33,674 nt of DNA from Clostridiales bacterium. Its GTDB lineage: Bacteria; Bacillota; Clostridia; Lachnospirales; CAMVHY01. The translations under genes were made by a program, and so were the position numbers. Shown here piece by piece: positions 17,460-25,601 of the stretch (the first letter of the stretch is position 1; the number at the start of each line of letters is the position of its first letter). A model generated the notes under the pieces. That model ran no database searches. It was not told where the DNA came from and saw only the letters and a list, made by a program, of their open reading frames with translations. The stretch covers positions 1 to 33,674 of the forward strand of contig JAISCN010000042.1 in NCBI GenBank assembly GCA_031265515.1. Direction: 5' to 3'.

Positions 17460-17873
17460 AATAAATTTATTTCATAAGAACAAATGATATCAAAATAAAA
17501 GAAATTTTAATTAATTCTAAAACTTCTTAGATATTTTTATTATAAATTTTGATTCTATAACAAAATACTTTTTAAACTTTTAAATAACACTCGTGTGCAA
17601 TTGTTTATATTTTTTAATTATATTTTTAAGATTATGGCCACTAATATTGTTTGTTAATAATACTTCGTGAGAATTTTTACTAAAATTATTTATTTTTTCA
17701 AAGCTTATTTTTTAAAAAAAATATCTGACTGCTTAGTGTTCTGATATCTAAATCGATAAAACTAGATCTTTATAAATAAATACATAAATTCAAAATAAAA
17801 TATTTATGTCGCTTTTTATTTTATAATTAAATATATATTAAATATTAAAAATAAACTAAGAGATGATAGCAAC
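17460..17873. other. Divergent intergenic region, no gene seen
   Basis: AT-rich spacer between the divergent hydrolase and phosphatase genes. It must hold both promoters. TATAAT-like sequences occur near 17820 but without a convincing -35. No RNA gene or open frame was found. Confidence 0.5.
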
Positions 17874-19778
17874 ATGGGTGAATATCTAACAGGATCAGAA
17901 GATATAGCAGACACTTCACCATCGAGCATCAAACTATCAACAACATCTGCAAGAATATCATTGAAAGCAATATTAAACTACTCATTTGTAGATTTTAAAA
18001 TAAGAGAATATTACGCGAAAGTTGCCGACATTGTGACACTCAAGAATAGATTAATAAAAGAAGCTAATTCGAAACTTGATTCTCAACAACTTATTAATAT
18101 TCCTAAAATAAGTGATTCTAGAGAAACTGATTTAATTAAGAAGCTTAGAAAAAATGGTTTGTTGAGACCTACTTTGAGTATGAAATTTTTAAAAGTTGCA
18201 AAAGCTGAAACCCATAATTACGGTCCAGAGTTTGCGGACGATACTATGAGATTGTTTCAAAAACTTATAAGTTATTCAAATTCAAAAGAATTACAAAAAA
18301 AAGTACAAGAAAATAAAGGAAAATTCATAGTTATCGGTGATATCCATGGCAATTTTTTTGCATTAGCAAGACCTTTACTTGAAAGTGGACTAGCTAAAAT
18401 AGGAGATCCGCCAATTATTTATGTAAATAACGAAACATTTGAAACATACGATTCTTTTGACGAAGCAATGATAAAAACCCAAGGAGACATATCTAAATTT
18501 ACATTGTCATTGAATTGGATACCAAGAGAAGATTTCGATTCATATTTTAATCTTATGGGAGATTATATAGATAGAGATCTATACTCAGAAGAAATTATGA
18601 TTGCAATAAATCTTTTAATTAAAAGAATAAACGATATGCGTTTAGCGCCAGAGCATTCATTAATGAGAAAAATAACTATAACCATAGGCAACCATGAAAT
18701 AATTGAGGCTATTCGATTTATGGGATCTGAAGTTTCTCATGTTAATGTCGAAAGTCATAATCCAAAGTTTGAATCAGGAAAATTAATAATTGAACAAATC
18801 GCAAATGGAAATTTTGTTTTGTTCCGATATTGCGAAGAACCTGATGTTATTATTGTTCATGCTAGTTTAGACAGACAAGATATATTTAATATTTTGAAAG
18901 CAATTTTAGATCTTGATAAATCATATCGTGCAAAATTTAGTATTACTGAAGAACAAATTCAAGAAGTAAATTTTTTTAAAGGTGTATTATGGGGAAATGA
19001 TAAAGATGGTAGATTTAAAACACCAGATAATAAGAGAAGATTTTTTGATTTATTAAATCTAATTTTTAAAAATATATGTTCATATATTATTTCGGAAGAA
19101 CCTCGTAATTTTAGTGAAGGTGATATAGAAGCAGTTTATAGTATACTACATAATATTGCACATGCAAAATACGTTATAAAAAAACGTCTCAATAACACAA
19201 TAACCGATTTAGTCGATGATGTTTGTGATGTTGGAGCTGGAAAGGCTGAAAATATTGGAGTTGGTGATAGTCTTTTAGTTGTAGGACATACTAAATTTGA
19301 AGAAGATCCAGAATTATTTAATGATCGGGACGTCAGAATTTTAGCAACTGATTGTTTAAAGCAGCATAAAGGATCATCCATAATGACATATGTGAGCGAA
19401 GATTCGAGAAGTATAAATTCTGATACTTTAACACAATCTGAATTTTTAACAATGTGTCTTACTCTATCAGATTCGCAAGTATCTGTAGAGCAACAAATGG
19501 TATCTTATTATGACATACATGAGTTAGAAATAAAATTACTAAAACGTATAAATCGCATAAAAAATATGGGAATTACTGTAATTGTATTAGGAATTGCAAC
19601 AGGAATTACTATGGCAGTTTTAGTAAAATTAGAAATCATAAACATTGCAATTAATTCAATAACTTTTATGTCATTGACAGGATCATCTACTCTTTTTTTA
19701 ATATTTGGAATCATAGCCGCAATTTTAGCTAGAACAGCTATTATAAACAGGGCGCGAAGATTAAATCTTGAATGTTAA
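17874..19778 (+). CDS. PPP-family Ser/Thr phosphatase with C-terminal membrane hairpin
   Basis: This is a metal-dependent phosphoesterase of the PPP/calcineurin superfamily, expected to remove phosphate from Ser/Thr (possibly Tyr) or from nucleotides such as diadenosine tetraphosphate. It has 634 residues. An N-terminal helical extension (1 to about 148) has no known match. Metal and catalytic motifs follow in order: GDIHG (155-159), GDYIDR (229-234; the usual following Gly is Asp), GNHE (272-275), VHAS (328-331), LWGND (372-376, compare LWSDP) and VVGHT (469-473). The spacing between the first two motifs is enlarged by about 40 residues. Two membrane segments (about 566-585 and 597-620) with a basic end anchor the C-terminus. 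The ATG at 17874 is preceded by AGAGATG. Composition is less AT-rich than in housekeeping genes. It could oppose the kinase at 4904-6499, although the genes are 11 kb apart. Confidence 0.85.
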   Translation: MGEYLTGSEDIADTSPSSIKLSTTSARISLKAILNYSFVDFKIREYYAKVADIVTLKNRLIKEANSKLDSQQLINIPKISDSRETDLIKKLRKNGLLRPTLSMKFLKVAKAETHNYGPEFADDTMRLFQKLISYSNSKELQKKVQENKGKFIVIGDIHGNFFALARPLLESGLAKIGDPPIIYVNNETFETYDSFDEAMIKTQGDISKFTLSLNWIPREDFDSYFNLMGDYIDRDLYSEEIMIAINLLIKRINDMRLAPEHSLMRKITITIGNHEIIEAIRFMGSEVSHVNVESHNPKFESGKLIIEQIANGNFVLFRYCEEPDVIIVHASLDRQDIFNILKAILDLDKSYRAKFSITEEQIQEVNFFKGVLWGNDKDGRFKTPDNKRRFFDLLNLIFKNICSYIISEEPRNFSEGDIEAVYSILHNIAHAKYVIKKRLNNTITDLVDDVCDVGAGKAENIGVGDSLLVVGHTKFEEDPELFNDRDVRILATDCLKQHKGSSIMTYVSEDSRSINSDTLTQSEFLTMCLTLSDSQVSVEQQMVSYYDIHELEIKLLKRINRIKNMGITVIVLGIATGITMAVLVKLEIINIAINSITFMSLTGSSTLFLIFGIIAAILARTAIINRARRLNLEC

Positions 19779-20400
19779 AATTATCGAAGTTTTTTGGTTT
19801 TATTTATTATCAATTATAACAATTTTAGAGTGAATAAAAGCATTATAAAGATAAAGCTAATTAAAAATATCACTGAATATAAGAAAGTTATTTAACAAAA
19901 TATGACGCTATTAAAGATAAATATCATAAAAAAATGAGTTTACAAAGAGAAATCAAAAATATTTATGTAGAATTTAAGATCGTAAATACGCGAACACTGT
20001 AAAAATATTATCTTAAATTTAAAAAAAATAATTAAAAAACTATAGATTTTAATAAATTGTAAATGATTTTTTAGAGAAAATTTTATTCTAGATGTCAATA
20101 AAATTCAGATCAAAAAAAAAAAAAAATAGCTGATTTCGATTTTAGAGAGAGAAAAAATATTTATTTTAGAGATGTTTAAAAAACTTACGATGCGATAAAT
20201 TTCATAAATATATATATTAGAAATGATTGATAATTTTGTTTTGTTATTTAATTATCGTGAGTTTTTAGATTAAATTTATTTTTAGCGTTTTGTTTTTAAA
20301 AAAATTTTTAATGCTTTAATTTTATAAAATAAGAATGTGCTAACAAAATATGTTTATATTTATATTATCATAGACATAATAGAGACATGAGGAAAACTAT
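19779..20400. other. Long intergenic region, no convincing gene
   Basis: It contains an A15 run (20112-20126). A protein-like plus-strand frame of about 40 codons (about 19885-20000, reading YDAIKDKYHKKMSLQREIK onward) lacks a ribosome site and may be a remnant. The 3' end carries the iscU promoter region, with CATAAT near 20375 and ribosome site AGGA near 20390. Confidence 0.4.
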
Positions 20401-20775
20401 ATGTATTACAGTAAAACAGTAACAGATTATTTTAACAATCCAAGAAATGTCGGAGAGATAGCAGACGCAGACGGTATTGGTATCGTTGGAAATTCTAAAT
20501 GTGGCGATATAATGAAAATTTATTTAAAAATAAAAAATAATATTATTACAGATGTTAAATTTAAAACTTATGGTTGTGCTGCGGCAATTGCAACAAGCAG
20601 TATGGCAACTGAAATGATTAAAGGAAAAGATATTTCAGAGGCAACTAAAATTACTAATAAAATTATTATAAATAAACTCGGTGGATTACCAGATAACAAG
20701 ATTCATTGTTCGTGTTTGGCAGAACAAGCAATACGAGCAGCTGTAAAAGATTATGTTAATAAAACAAAAAAATAA
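20401..20775 (+). CDS. IscU/NifU-like Fe-S cluster scaffold protein
   Basis: It assembles transient Fe-S clusters from sulfur delivered by a cysteine desulfurase and hands them to apo-proteins. The 124 residues are a full single IscU/NifU N-terminal domain. Cluster ligands are visible: Cys34 in KCGD with Asp36, Cys59 in YGCAAAIATSS, and Cys103 in HCSC near the end, with His102 beside it. The clostridial form often has CSCLAEQAIRAA here, as seen. No cysteine desulfurase gene is adjacent, although it usually sits directly upstream in Clostridia; here the upstream 620 bases are empty, which suggests loss or relocation of iscS/nifS. The ATG at 20401 is preceded by GAGGAAAA. It overlaps the downstream permease gene by 23 bases. 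Confidence 0.95.
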   Translation: MYYSKTVTDYFNNPRNVGEIADADGIGIVGNSKCGDIMKIYLKIKNNIITDVKFKTYGCAAAIATSSMATEMIKGKDISEATKITNKIIINKLGGLPDNKIHCSCLAEQAIRAAVKDYVNKTKK

Positions 20776-21838
20776 ACTTTTATTATCTGCGAGAGAATTT
20801 ATTTTTTCGCTGATTTTAGTGTTCTCTATATCTTTTTTATTTATTATACGTGAAAATATTTTTTATTTTATTCAAGAAATTATAGATAGATTTACCAGAA
20901 ATATAATTTTAGTTTTATCTCTTTTATTGCCATCAATTTCTGGAATAGGAATTAATTTTGGAATAGCAATAGGTATTATGATTGCTCAATTAATTATTTT
21001 ATATATAACTAGCTTAGAAATGTGTGGCATTTGGGGAATTGTTATATCTTTTTTATTGGCTGTACCAATTTCTATTTTAACAGGTTATATTACAGGATTG
21101 ATATTAGATCGTTGTAAAAATAGAGAAATAATAGCTTCGATGATAATAGGTTTCTTTGTTTTTGGTTTTTATCAATTATTTTTAATGTATCTTTGTGGGG
21201 ATAAAAAAAAATTTAAGTATGTAATTAGCTTTAAAAATAAAAATATGTTGTTACCGCGTGGTTATGGATTAAGAAACACGATTGATTTAAAAATCGCATC
21301 TGTATTAGATAACTTTTTAGCATTAAGATTTTTTATTAATAAAAGAACTGTAAAAATTCCTGTTTTAACTTTGTTAGTAATTTTTTTATTTTGTTTGGCT
21401 ATAAAAATTTTTCAAAAAACAAAATTAGGACAGGAAATTCGCGCAACTGGTTACGATAAAATCGCATCAATTAATGCTGGTATAAACATAAAATCAACAA
21501 GAATTATTTCTATAATTATCTCAACATTACTAGCATGTTGTGGACAGATTATTTATCTTCAAAATATTGGAGTGATAAATACTTATAATACGACAGAACA
21601 ATCGATTATGTTCACAGCTGCCTCGTTTTTACTATCAAAAACAAAAAGAAAAGAAATAAGAATAAGAAGTATTATTTTAGCGACTCTTTTTTTTCACACT
21701 GTGTTTGTCATCACGCCCATGATAACAAAAATATTTATAAACAACCCTATATATGACGAGTACATACGAAATTTTATATCTTATTTGATAATATTTGTAT
21801 CATTGTTTTTAGCAGCACAAAAAAAATATAATCTATGA
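20753..21838 (+). CDS. ABC transporter permease, nucleoside/sugar type (BPD_transp_2)
   Basis: This is an integral membrane permease of the branched-chain amino acid/ribose/nucleoside ABC importer family. The 361 residues have about 9 hydrophobic segments. The family signature is clear in KTKLGQEIRATGYDKIAS and NAGINIKSTRIISI (about 223-256), followed by LACCGQIIYLQNIGVINTY and TAASFLL. The usual glycine-rich ending after the signature (lvGG plus a second G) is altered to SKTKRKE, a possible sign of relaxed constraint. The gene overlaps the scaffold gene by 23 bases and has only a weak ribosome site, so translation is probably coupled. The partner ATPase, second permease and lipoprotein are absent from the window; it may be an orphan that works with subunits encoded elsewhere, or a decaying gene. 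Confidence 0.8.
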   Translation: MLIKQKNKLLLSAREFIFSLILVFSISFLFIIRENIFYFIQEIIDRFTRNIILVLSLLLPSISGIGINFGIAIGIMIAQLIILYITSLEMCGIWGIVISFLLAVPISILTGYITGLILDRCKNREIIASMIIGFFVFGFYQLFLMYLCGDKKKFKYVISFKNKNMLLPRGYGLRNTIDLKIASVLDNFLALRFFINKRTVKIPVLTLLVIFLFCLAIKIFQKTKLGQEIRATGYDKIASINAGINIKSTRIISIIISTLLACCGQIIYLQNIGVINTYNTTEQSIMFTAASFLLSKTKRKEIRIRSIILATLFFHTVFVITPMITKIFINNPIYDEYIRNFISYLIIFVSLFLAAQKKYNL

Positions 21839-22010
21839 TTTTATGATTTATGAATAATAAATTATATTTTTAACTTTATAATTTTTTTATTTTAGTAATT
21901 AAAATTTAATTTAAATATATTAACAACTATAATATTTACAGAAATACACTGATATTTTCATAAAGATATTTTTATATTTAAAGTTATTTATGTATTTTGA
22001 TGAAATACTC

Positions 22011-22040
22011 TTGATTATACTATCCCTAAAATATCATAAT
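22011..22040 (+). promoter_or_regulatory. Probable promoter of tRNA-Leu
   Basis: -35 TTGATT (22011-22016), an 18-base spacer and -10 CATAAT (22035-22040) lie 64 bases upstream of the tRNA. Confidence 0.4.
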
Positions 22041-22104
22041 TTCAAGACTTTCTTTTAATACGTATTTTATTTTTTAAAAAAAATTATCATTTATTTTTAT
22101 TCTA

Positions 22105-22188
22105 GCGGATGTGGCGAAATCGGTATACGCATTAGATTCAGATTCTAATAAGTTTACACTTGTGCAGGTTCAAGTCCTGTCATCCGCA
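22105..22188 (+). tRNA. tRNA-Leu (CAG anticodon)
   Basis: Acceptor GCGGATG (22105-22111) pairs with CATCCGC (22181-22187), discriminator A. The anticodon arm TTAGA-TTCAGAT-TCTAA has anticodon CAG, which reads CTG. A long variable arm and the T loop GGTTCAAGTCC follow. The 3' CCA is not encoded. Confidence 0.95.
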
Positions 22189-22400
22189 TTTGTTTAATTT
22201 AATTTAATTAGTAATATTAAGTTTGTACATTGAAATAGATAAAATTTATTAATAATAATTTTTTAATTTTGCTTGCACTAACTTATATAAGTCATCATAA
22301 TATTTTTTTATCTCTAGCTAACGGTTTCAAATTTAAAAAAATGATTGTGATTATTCTATGCAATATCTATAGATTTGAATTTTGGCATCAGTTGTTTGTA

Positions 22401-22429
22401 TTGATATAAATCAAATACTATGTTATAAT
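22401..22429 (+). promoter_or_regulatory. Near-consensus sigma-A promoter
   Basis: -35 TTGATA (22401-22406), a 17-base spacer and a perfect -10 TATAAT (22424-22429). Transcription would start about 17 bases before the ATG at 22453. That leader has no Shine-Dalgarno sequence, so the transcript would be short-leadered. Confidence 0.65.
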
Positions 22430-22452
22430 TATTCTGTATTATTATTTACTTT

Positions 22453-23051
22453 ATGATTTATAAAGTAAAATTAAAGGGGCGTCAATATATTAGTCAAAGA
22501 TCAGATTTTCGAAAGATAAATCAAAACGAACAAAATGCTTATATACGACTCTTAGTAATTGAAAAAATTATTATTACATACGGTTGCGTTAATGTTTTAA
22601 ATAGAAAGGTTATGGGTAAAGAAGTTACTCAATCGCAATTAGATAGTTTATATGGCGATATTTTTAAAATGCAAGAAGAATTACAAAGATTAAAAGAAAT
22701 GCAATATATTTATCTTCAGAAAAATCTGATCAAATAACCGCCGAAGTTCGCAATTGGATATCAATCTATGGTAAATATTTTTTAGAAAAATCACAATCGC
22801 TTCATTCAGAAGAAACATGTTTAAATCCTTTGGTTAAATCTGCTATAGTTTTTGCAATTGCATCACTGTTGTCTGAAATTACCGGTATTGTTCTATTTGC
22901 AACAAAAGTTACAGATCTTAGCAATATATTTGGTCTTTTATTGCCATTTGCGTTTGCATTTATTTTTTTGTTAGCAGGTTCCATATTAGCAATAATTAAT
23001 CTCTGTGAAGATAAAAATCAAAATACAGATCAACCCGAACTTGCTAAATAA
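22453..23051 (+). pseudogene. Frameshifted gene: unknown helical protein with C-terminal membrane hairpin
   Basis: Frame 1 (22453-22737) encodes a basic, helical 94-residue stretch ending at a TAA just after an A5 tract. The -1 frame is open across that point and continues to 23051. It reads SDQITAEVRNWISIYGK and onward, a cysteine-containing linker, two membrane segments (spanning about 22833-22990) and a charged tail. Adding one A to the A5 tract fuses both into about 200 residues with the same plan as other unknown proteins here. The downstream half on its own has only a TTG (22830) at the edge of the first helix and no ribosome site, so one ancestral gene is the better reading. A recent mutation, a sequence error, or polymerase slippage on A-runs are all possible. 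A near-consensus promoter precedes it. No family is recognised. Confidence 0.65.
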
Positions 23052-23094
23052 TTAAAAAAAATAAAAAGCAAATAATAATAAATTCCATAGTCTT

Positions 23095-25125
23095 TTAAAG
23101 AGTCACATAATTAGAGTAAATATTTGTCTTAATATTTTCAAAATTAAATTCTGAAAAGGATTTTTTTATAACTTCGCGAATAATTTTTTTATTTTTATAT
23201 TTTAAAATAATGCTCCATCTAAAAATATTTTTTACTTTCGAAACAGCGCATGGTGTTGGACCTAAAATTCTAAAATCTTTTATATTAAATTTATCTATTA
23301 TTTTTAAAATAATAATTTTAAATTCGTTTGTTTTTTTTGCCAAATAATTCTCATCTTTATAAAAAAATAAAATGCTAAATATTTTGCTAAACGGCGGATA
23401 ATTCATAAATTTTCTAAATTCAATTTCTTTTTCATAAAAATCTTTAAAATCATTTTTTTGTGCTGAAATCAAAACATGATTTTCTGGTTCGTACGTTTGA
23501 ATAAAAACTTTTCCTGCAGTTTTAGAGCGACCTGCGCGTCCCGCGACTTGAGTTATCAAATTAAAAGTTATTTCTGAACTTAAAAAACTACTCATATTCA
23601 AAATCATATCTGCAGCTACTACACCAATTACAGAAACATCAGGAAAATCTAAGCCTTTTGCAATCATTTGAGTTCCGATTAAAATATTTGCTCTTTTATT
23701 TTTAAAATCATCAAATATTTTTTTATAATCATTTTTTTTTTTGACCGCATCTGTGTCCATTCTCAAAATTTTTTCATCGGGAAATAATTTTTTTATCTCT
23801 TCTTCTATCTTTTGAGTTCCTAATCCAAATGATTTTATTAGATTAGATCTACATAACGGACAAATTTTATAATTATTTTTTTTCTTTCCGCAATAATGAC
23901 AGATTAATTTTTCTGAATTAGAACAATTATGCAATGTCAAATTTACATCACATGTATCGCATTTGATAATATTTCCACAATTTCTACATAAGACAAAACT
24001 AGAAAAACCGCGTCTATTTAAAAATAATAAAATTTGCTCACGTTTACTTAACGCATCTTCTATTGATTTAATTAAATCTTTCGAAAAAATTTTTTTATTT
24101 TTGTTTTTTAATTCTCTTCGCATATCAATTATTTTTATATTTAATCTGCTTTTATTAACTCTTTCTTTTAATTCTATTAAATAAATTTTATTACTTTTGG
24201 TTTTATGATAAGTATCTATAGAGGGTGTTGCAGATCCTAATATCAAATTTGCTTTTGTTAAATCACAAATTTTTCTTGCAACTTCAACTGCGTGATATCT
24301 AGGCACACTATCGTTTTGAAAATAGCTTTGTTCGTGTTCTTCGTCTATTATTACTAATCCGAGATTAGTTACAGGTGCAAAAAGCGCAGATCGTGGTCCT
24401 AAAATAATATTTATTTTATTTTCACGAATGTTTAACCAAATTAAATATCTTTCACGTAAAGAAATTTTAGAATGCAAAACACCGACTTGATTTTTAAAAC
24501 GAGAAAAAAATAAGTCAACCATATGCGTAGTTAAAGCAATTTCTGGTAACAAAAATATAACTTTTTTATTATTTTTTAAAACTTTTTCTATTGTTCTAAA
24601 ATAGATTTCAGTTTTCCCGCTTCCTGTTACTCCATGAATTAAAATATTTTTTTTGTCATTTTTTTCTAACTTATCAAAAATAAATTCAATTGCGTTATTT
24701 TGCTCAGAAGTTAAAAAACTTATTTTTTTGTTGACAGAATTATTAATCGATATAAAATTATTTGTATAATTATTTATATGATTTTTGTTAGTTTTATCTC
24801 TTTTAATGGGCATAAATAATCTAAGGCAACTGCTTAAACTACACATATAAACTTCGCTCATCCATTCGGCAATCGAAATCTGTTCGAAATTCAAATAAAT
24901 TTTTTCGTCTATATATTTTATTTTTTTTATATTGCCTTTAAAATCAATTTGATTTTTTTCTAAAAATTTATAAACCATACCATCATAAATTTTGTTTGAT
25001 TTTCCAAATTCAACAAATACTCTTGTGCCAATTTTAAAATCTTTAAAGTTATTATTTTCATAACAATAAATAAATTTTTTATCTATATTTTTGCTTGCAA
25101 AAACAACAATTTCAACGTATTTCAT
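23095..25125 (-). CDS. priA: Primosomal protein N' (replication restart helicase)
   Basis: PriA is a superfamily 2 3'-5' DNA helicase that recognises stalled forks and reloads the replicative helicase. The 676 residues are a little short for the family (about 730-800), mostly through trimmed linkers. The N-terminal fork-binding domain (1 to about 105) precedes Walker A GVTGSGKT (165-172), the DEEH box (261-264) and GSATPS (298-303). The zinc-binding insertion carries paired cysteines at 380/383, 389/392, 409/412 and 422/425. The C-terminal helicase lobe has GTQMIAKGLDFPDV and QVAGRAGR. All functional residues seem intact. The ATG at 25125 reads MKYVEIVVFAS, the usual family beginning. It stands alone, whereas Clostridia often place priA next to def, fmt or rpoZ. 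Confidence 0.96.
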   Translation of the reverse strand: MKYVEIVVFASKNIDKKFIYCYENNNFKDFKIGTRVFVEFGKSNKIYDGMVYKFLEKNQIDFKGNIKKIKYIDEKIYLNFEQISIAEWMSEVYMCSLSSCLRLFMPIKRDKTNKNHINNYTNNFISINNSVNKKISFLTSEQNNAIEFIFDKLEKNDKKNILIHGVTGSGKTEIYFRTIEKVLKNNKKVIFLLPEIALTTHMVDLFFSRFKNQVGVLHSKISLRERYLIWLNIRENKINIILGPRSALFAPVTNLGLVIIDEEHEQSYFQNDSVPRYHAVEVARKICDLTKANLILGSATPSIDTYHKTKSNKIYLIELKERVNKSRLNIKIIDMRRELKNKNKKIFSKDLIKSIEDALSKREQILLFLNRRGFSSFVLCRNCGNIIKCDTCDVNLTLHNCSNSEKLICHYCGKKKNNYKICPLCRSNLIKSFGLGTQKIEEEIKKLFPDEKILRMDTDAVKKKNDYKKIFDDFKNKRANILIGTQMIAKGLDFPDVSVIGVVAADMILNMSSFLSSEITFNLITQVAGRAGRSKTAGKVFIQTYEPENHVLISAQKNDFKDFYEKEIEFRKFMNYPPFSKIFSILFFYKDENYLAKKTNEFKIIILKIIDKFNIKDFRILGPTPCAVSKVKNIFRWSIILKYKNKKIIREVIKKSFSEFNFENIKTNIYSNYVTL

Positions 25126-25601
25126 CGATGTAAATTATAACTTATAAAAAAATTTTTGTATTTGAATTTTCCTATTATTTTCTAAGAGATTATATTTAAG
25201 TTTAAGTTTAAGTGCTAGTGCTCTTAAAAATAAATTCGTCTTTTATATAATCTCCCGTTTTCACTCAATGTCTATCAAATTCTTGCTTAAAAATAAAAAT
25301 AAAGTATTATATTTTCTATACGTTGAAAGCACGAGCTATGTTCGTTTAAGAGTCAACAAATGATTTATAAAACAAAAAAATATTCGTTTAAGTAATGATC
25401 TGGTTTTTAAAAGAATTTTTCGAGATAAAAGAAATGATAAATATGTTAATAAGTTTAATTAATTAAATTTAAATGCTGATGTATTTTCTAGAACTGAAAT
25501 ATATTTTGTTTTAGCGTTACTAAAATCTAATATCATTAAAATCAAACTTTTTGTCATCATTAAATTTTAAACATATCTAATAATTAATTTTATAGTAAAA
25601 A
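25126..25601. other. Intergenic region: priA upstream and decayed nuclease trace
   Basis: On the minus strand it holds the priA leader, with a TATAAT near 25190-25196 and a triple TTTAAG repeat at about 25197-25211. On the plus strand it holds the remnant described at 25268-25568. Confidence 0.45.
25268..25568 (+). pseudogene. Decayed PD-(D/E)XK (Rpn-type) nuclease/transposase fragment
   Basis: One plus-strand frame runs from ATG 25268 and is interrupted by TGA (25361) and later TAA, yet stays open on both sides. After the first stop it reads NIRLSNDLVFKRIFRDKRND, which matches the start of Rpn/PD-(D/E)XK family proteins, where a nDfvFKriFg block stands near the N-terminus. A second ATG at 25360 in another frame gives MIYKTKKYSFK, another plausible family start, implying a frameshift at the A7 run just after it. 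No catalytic motif remains, so at most an N-terminal stump survives. The match is by eye and short. Confidence 0.35.
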
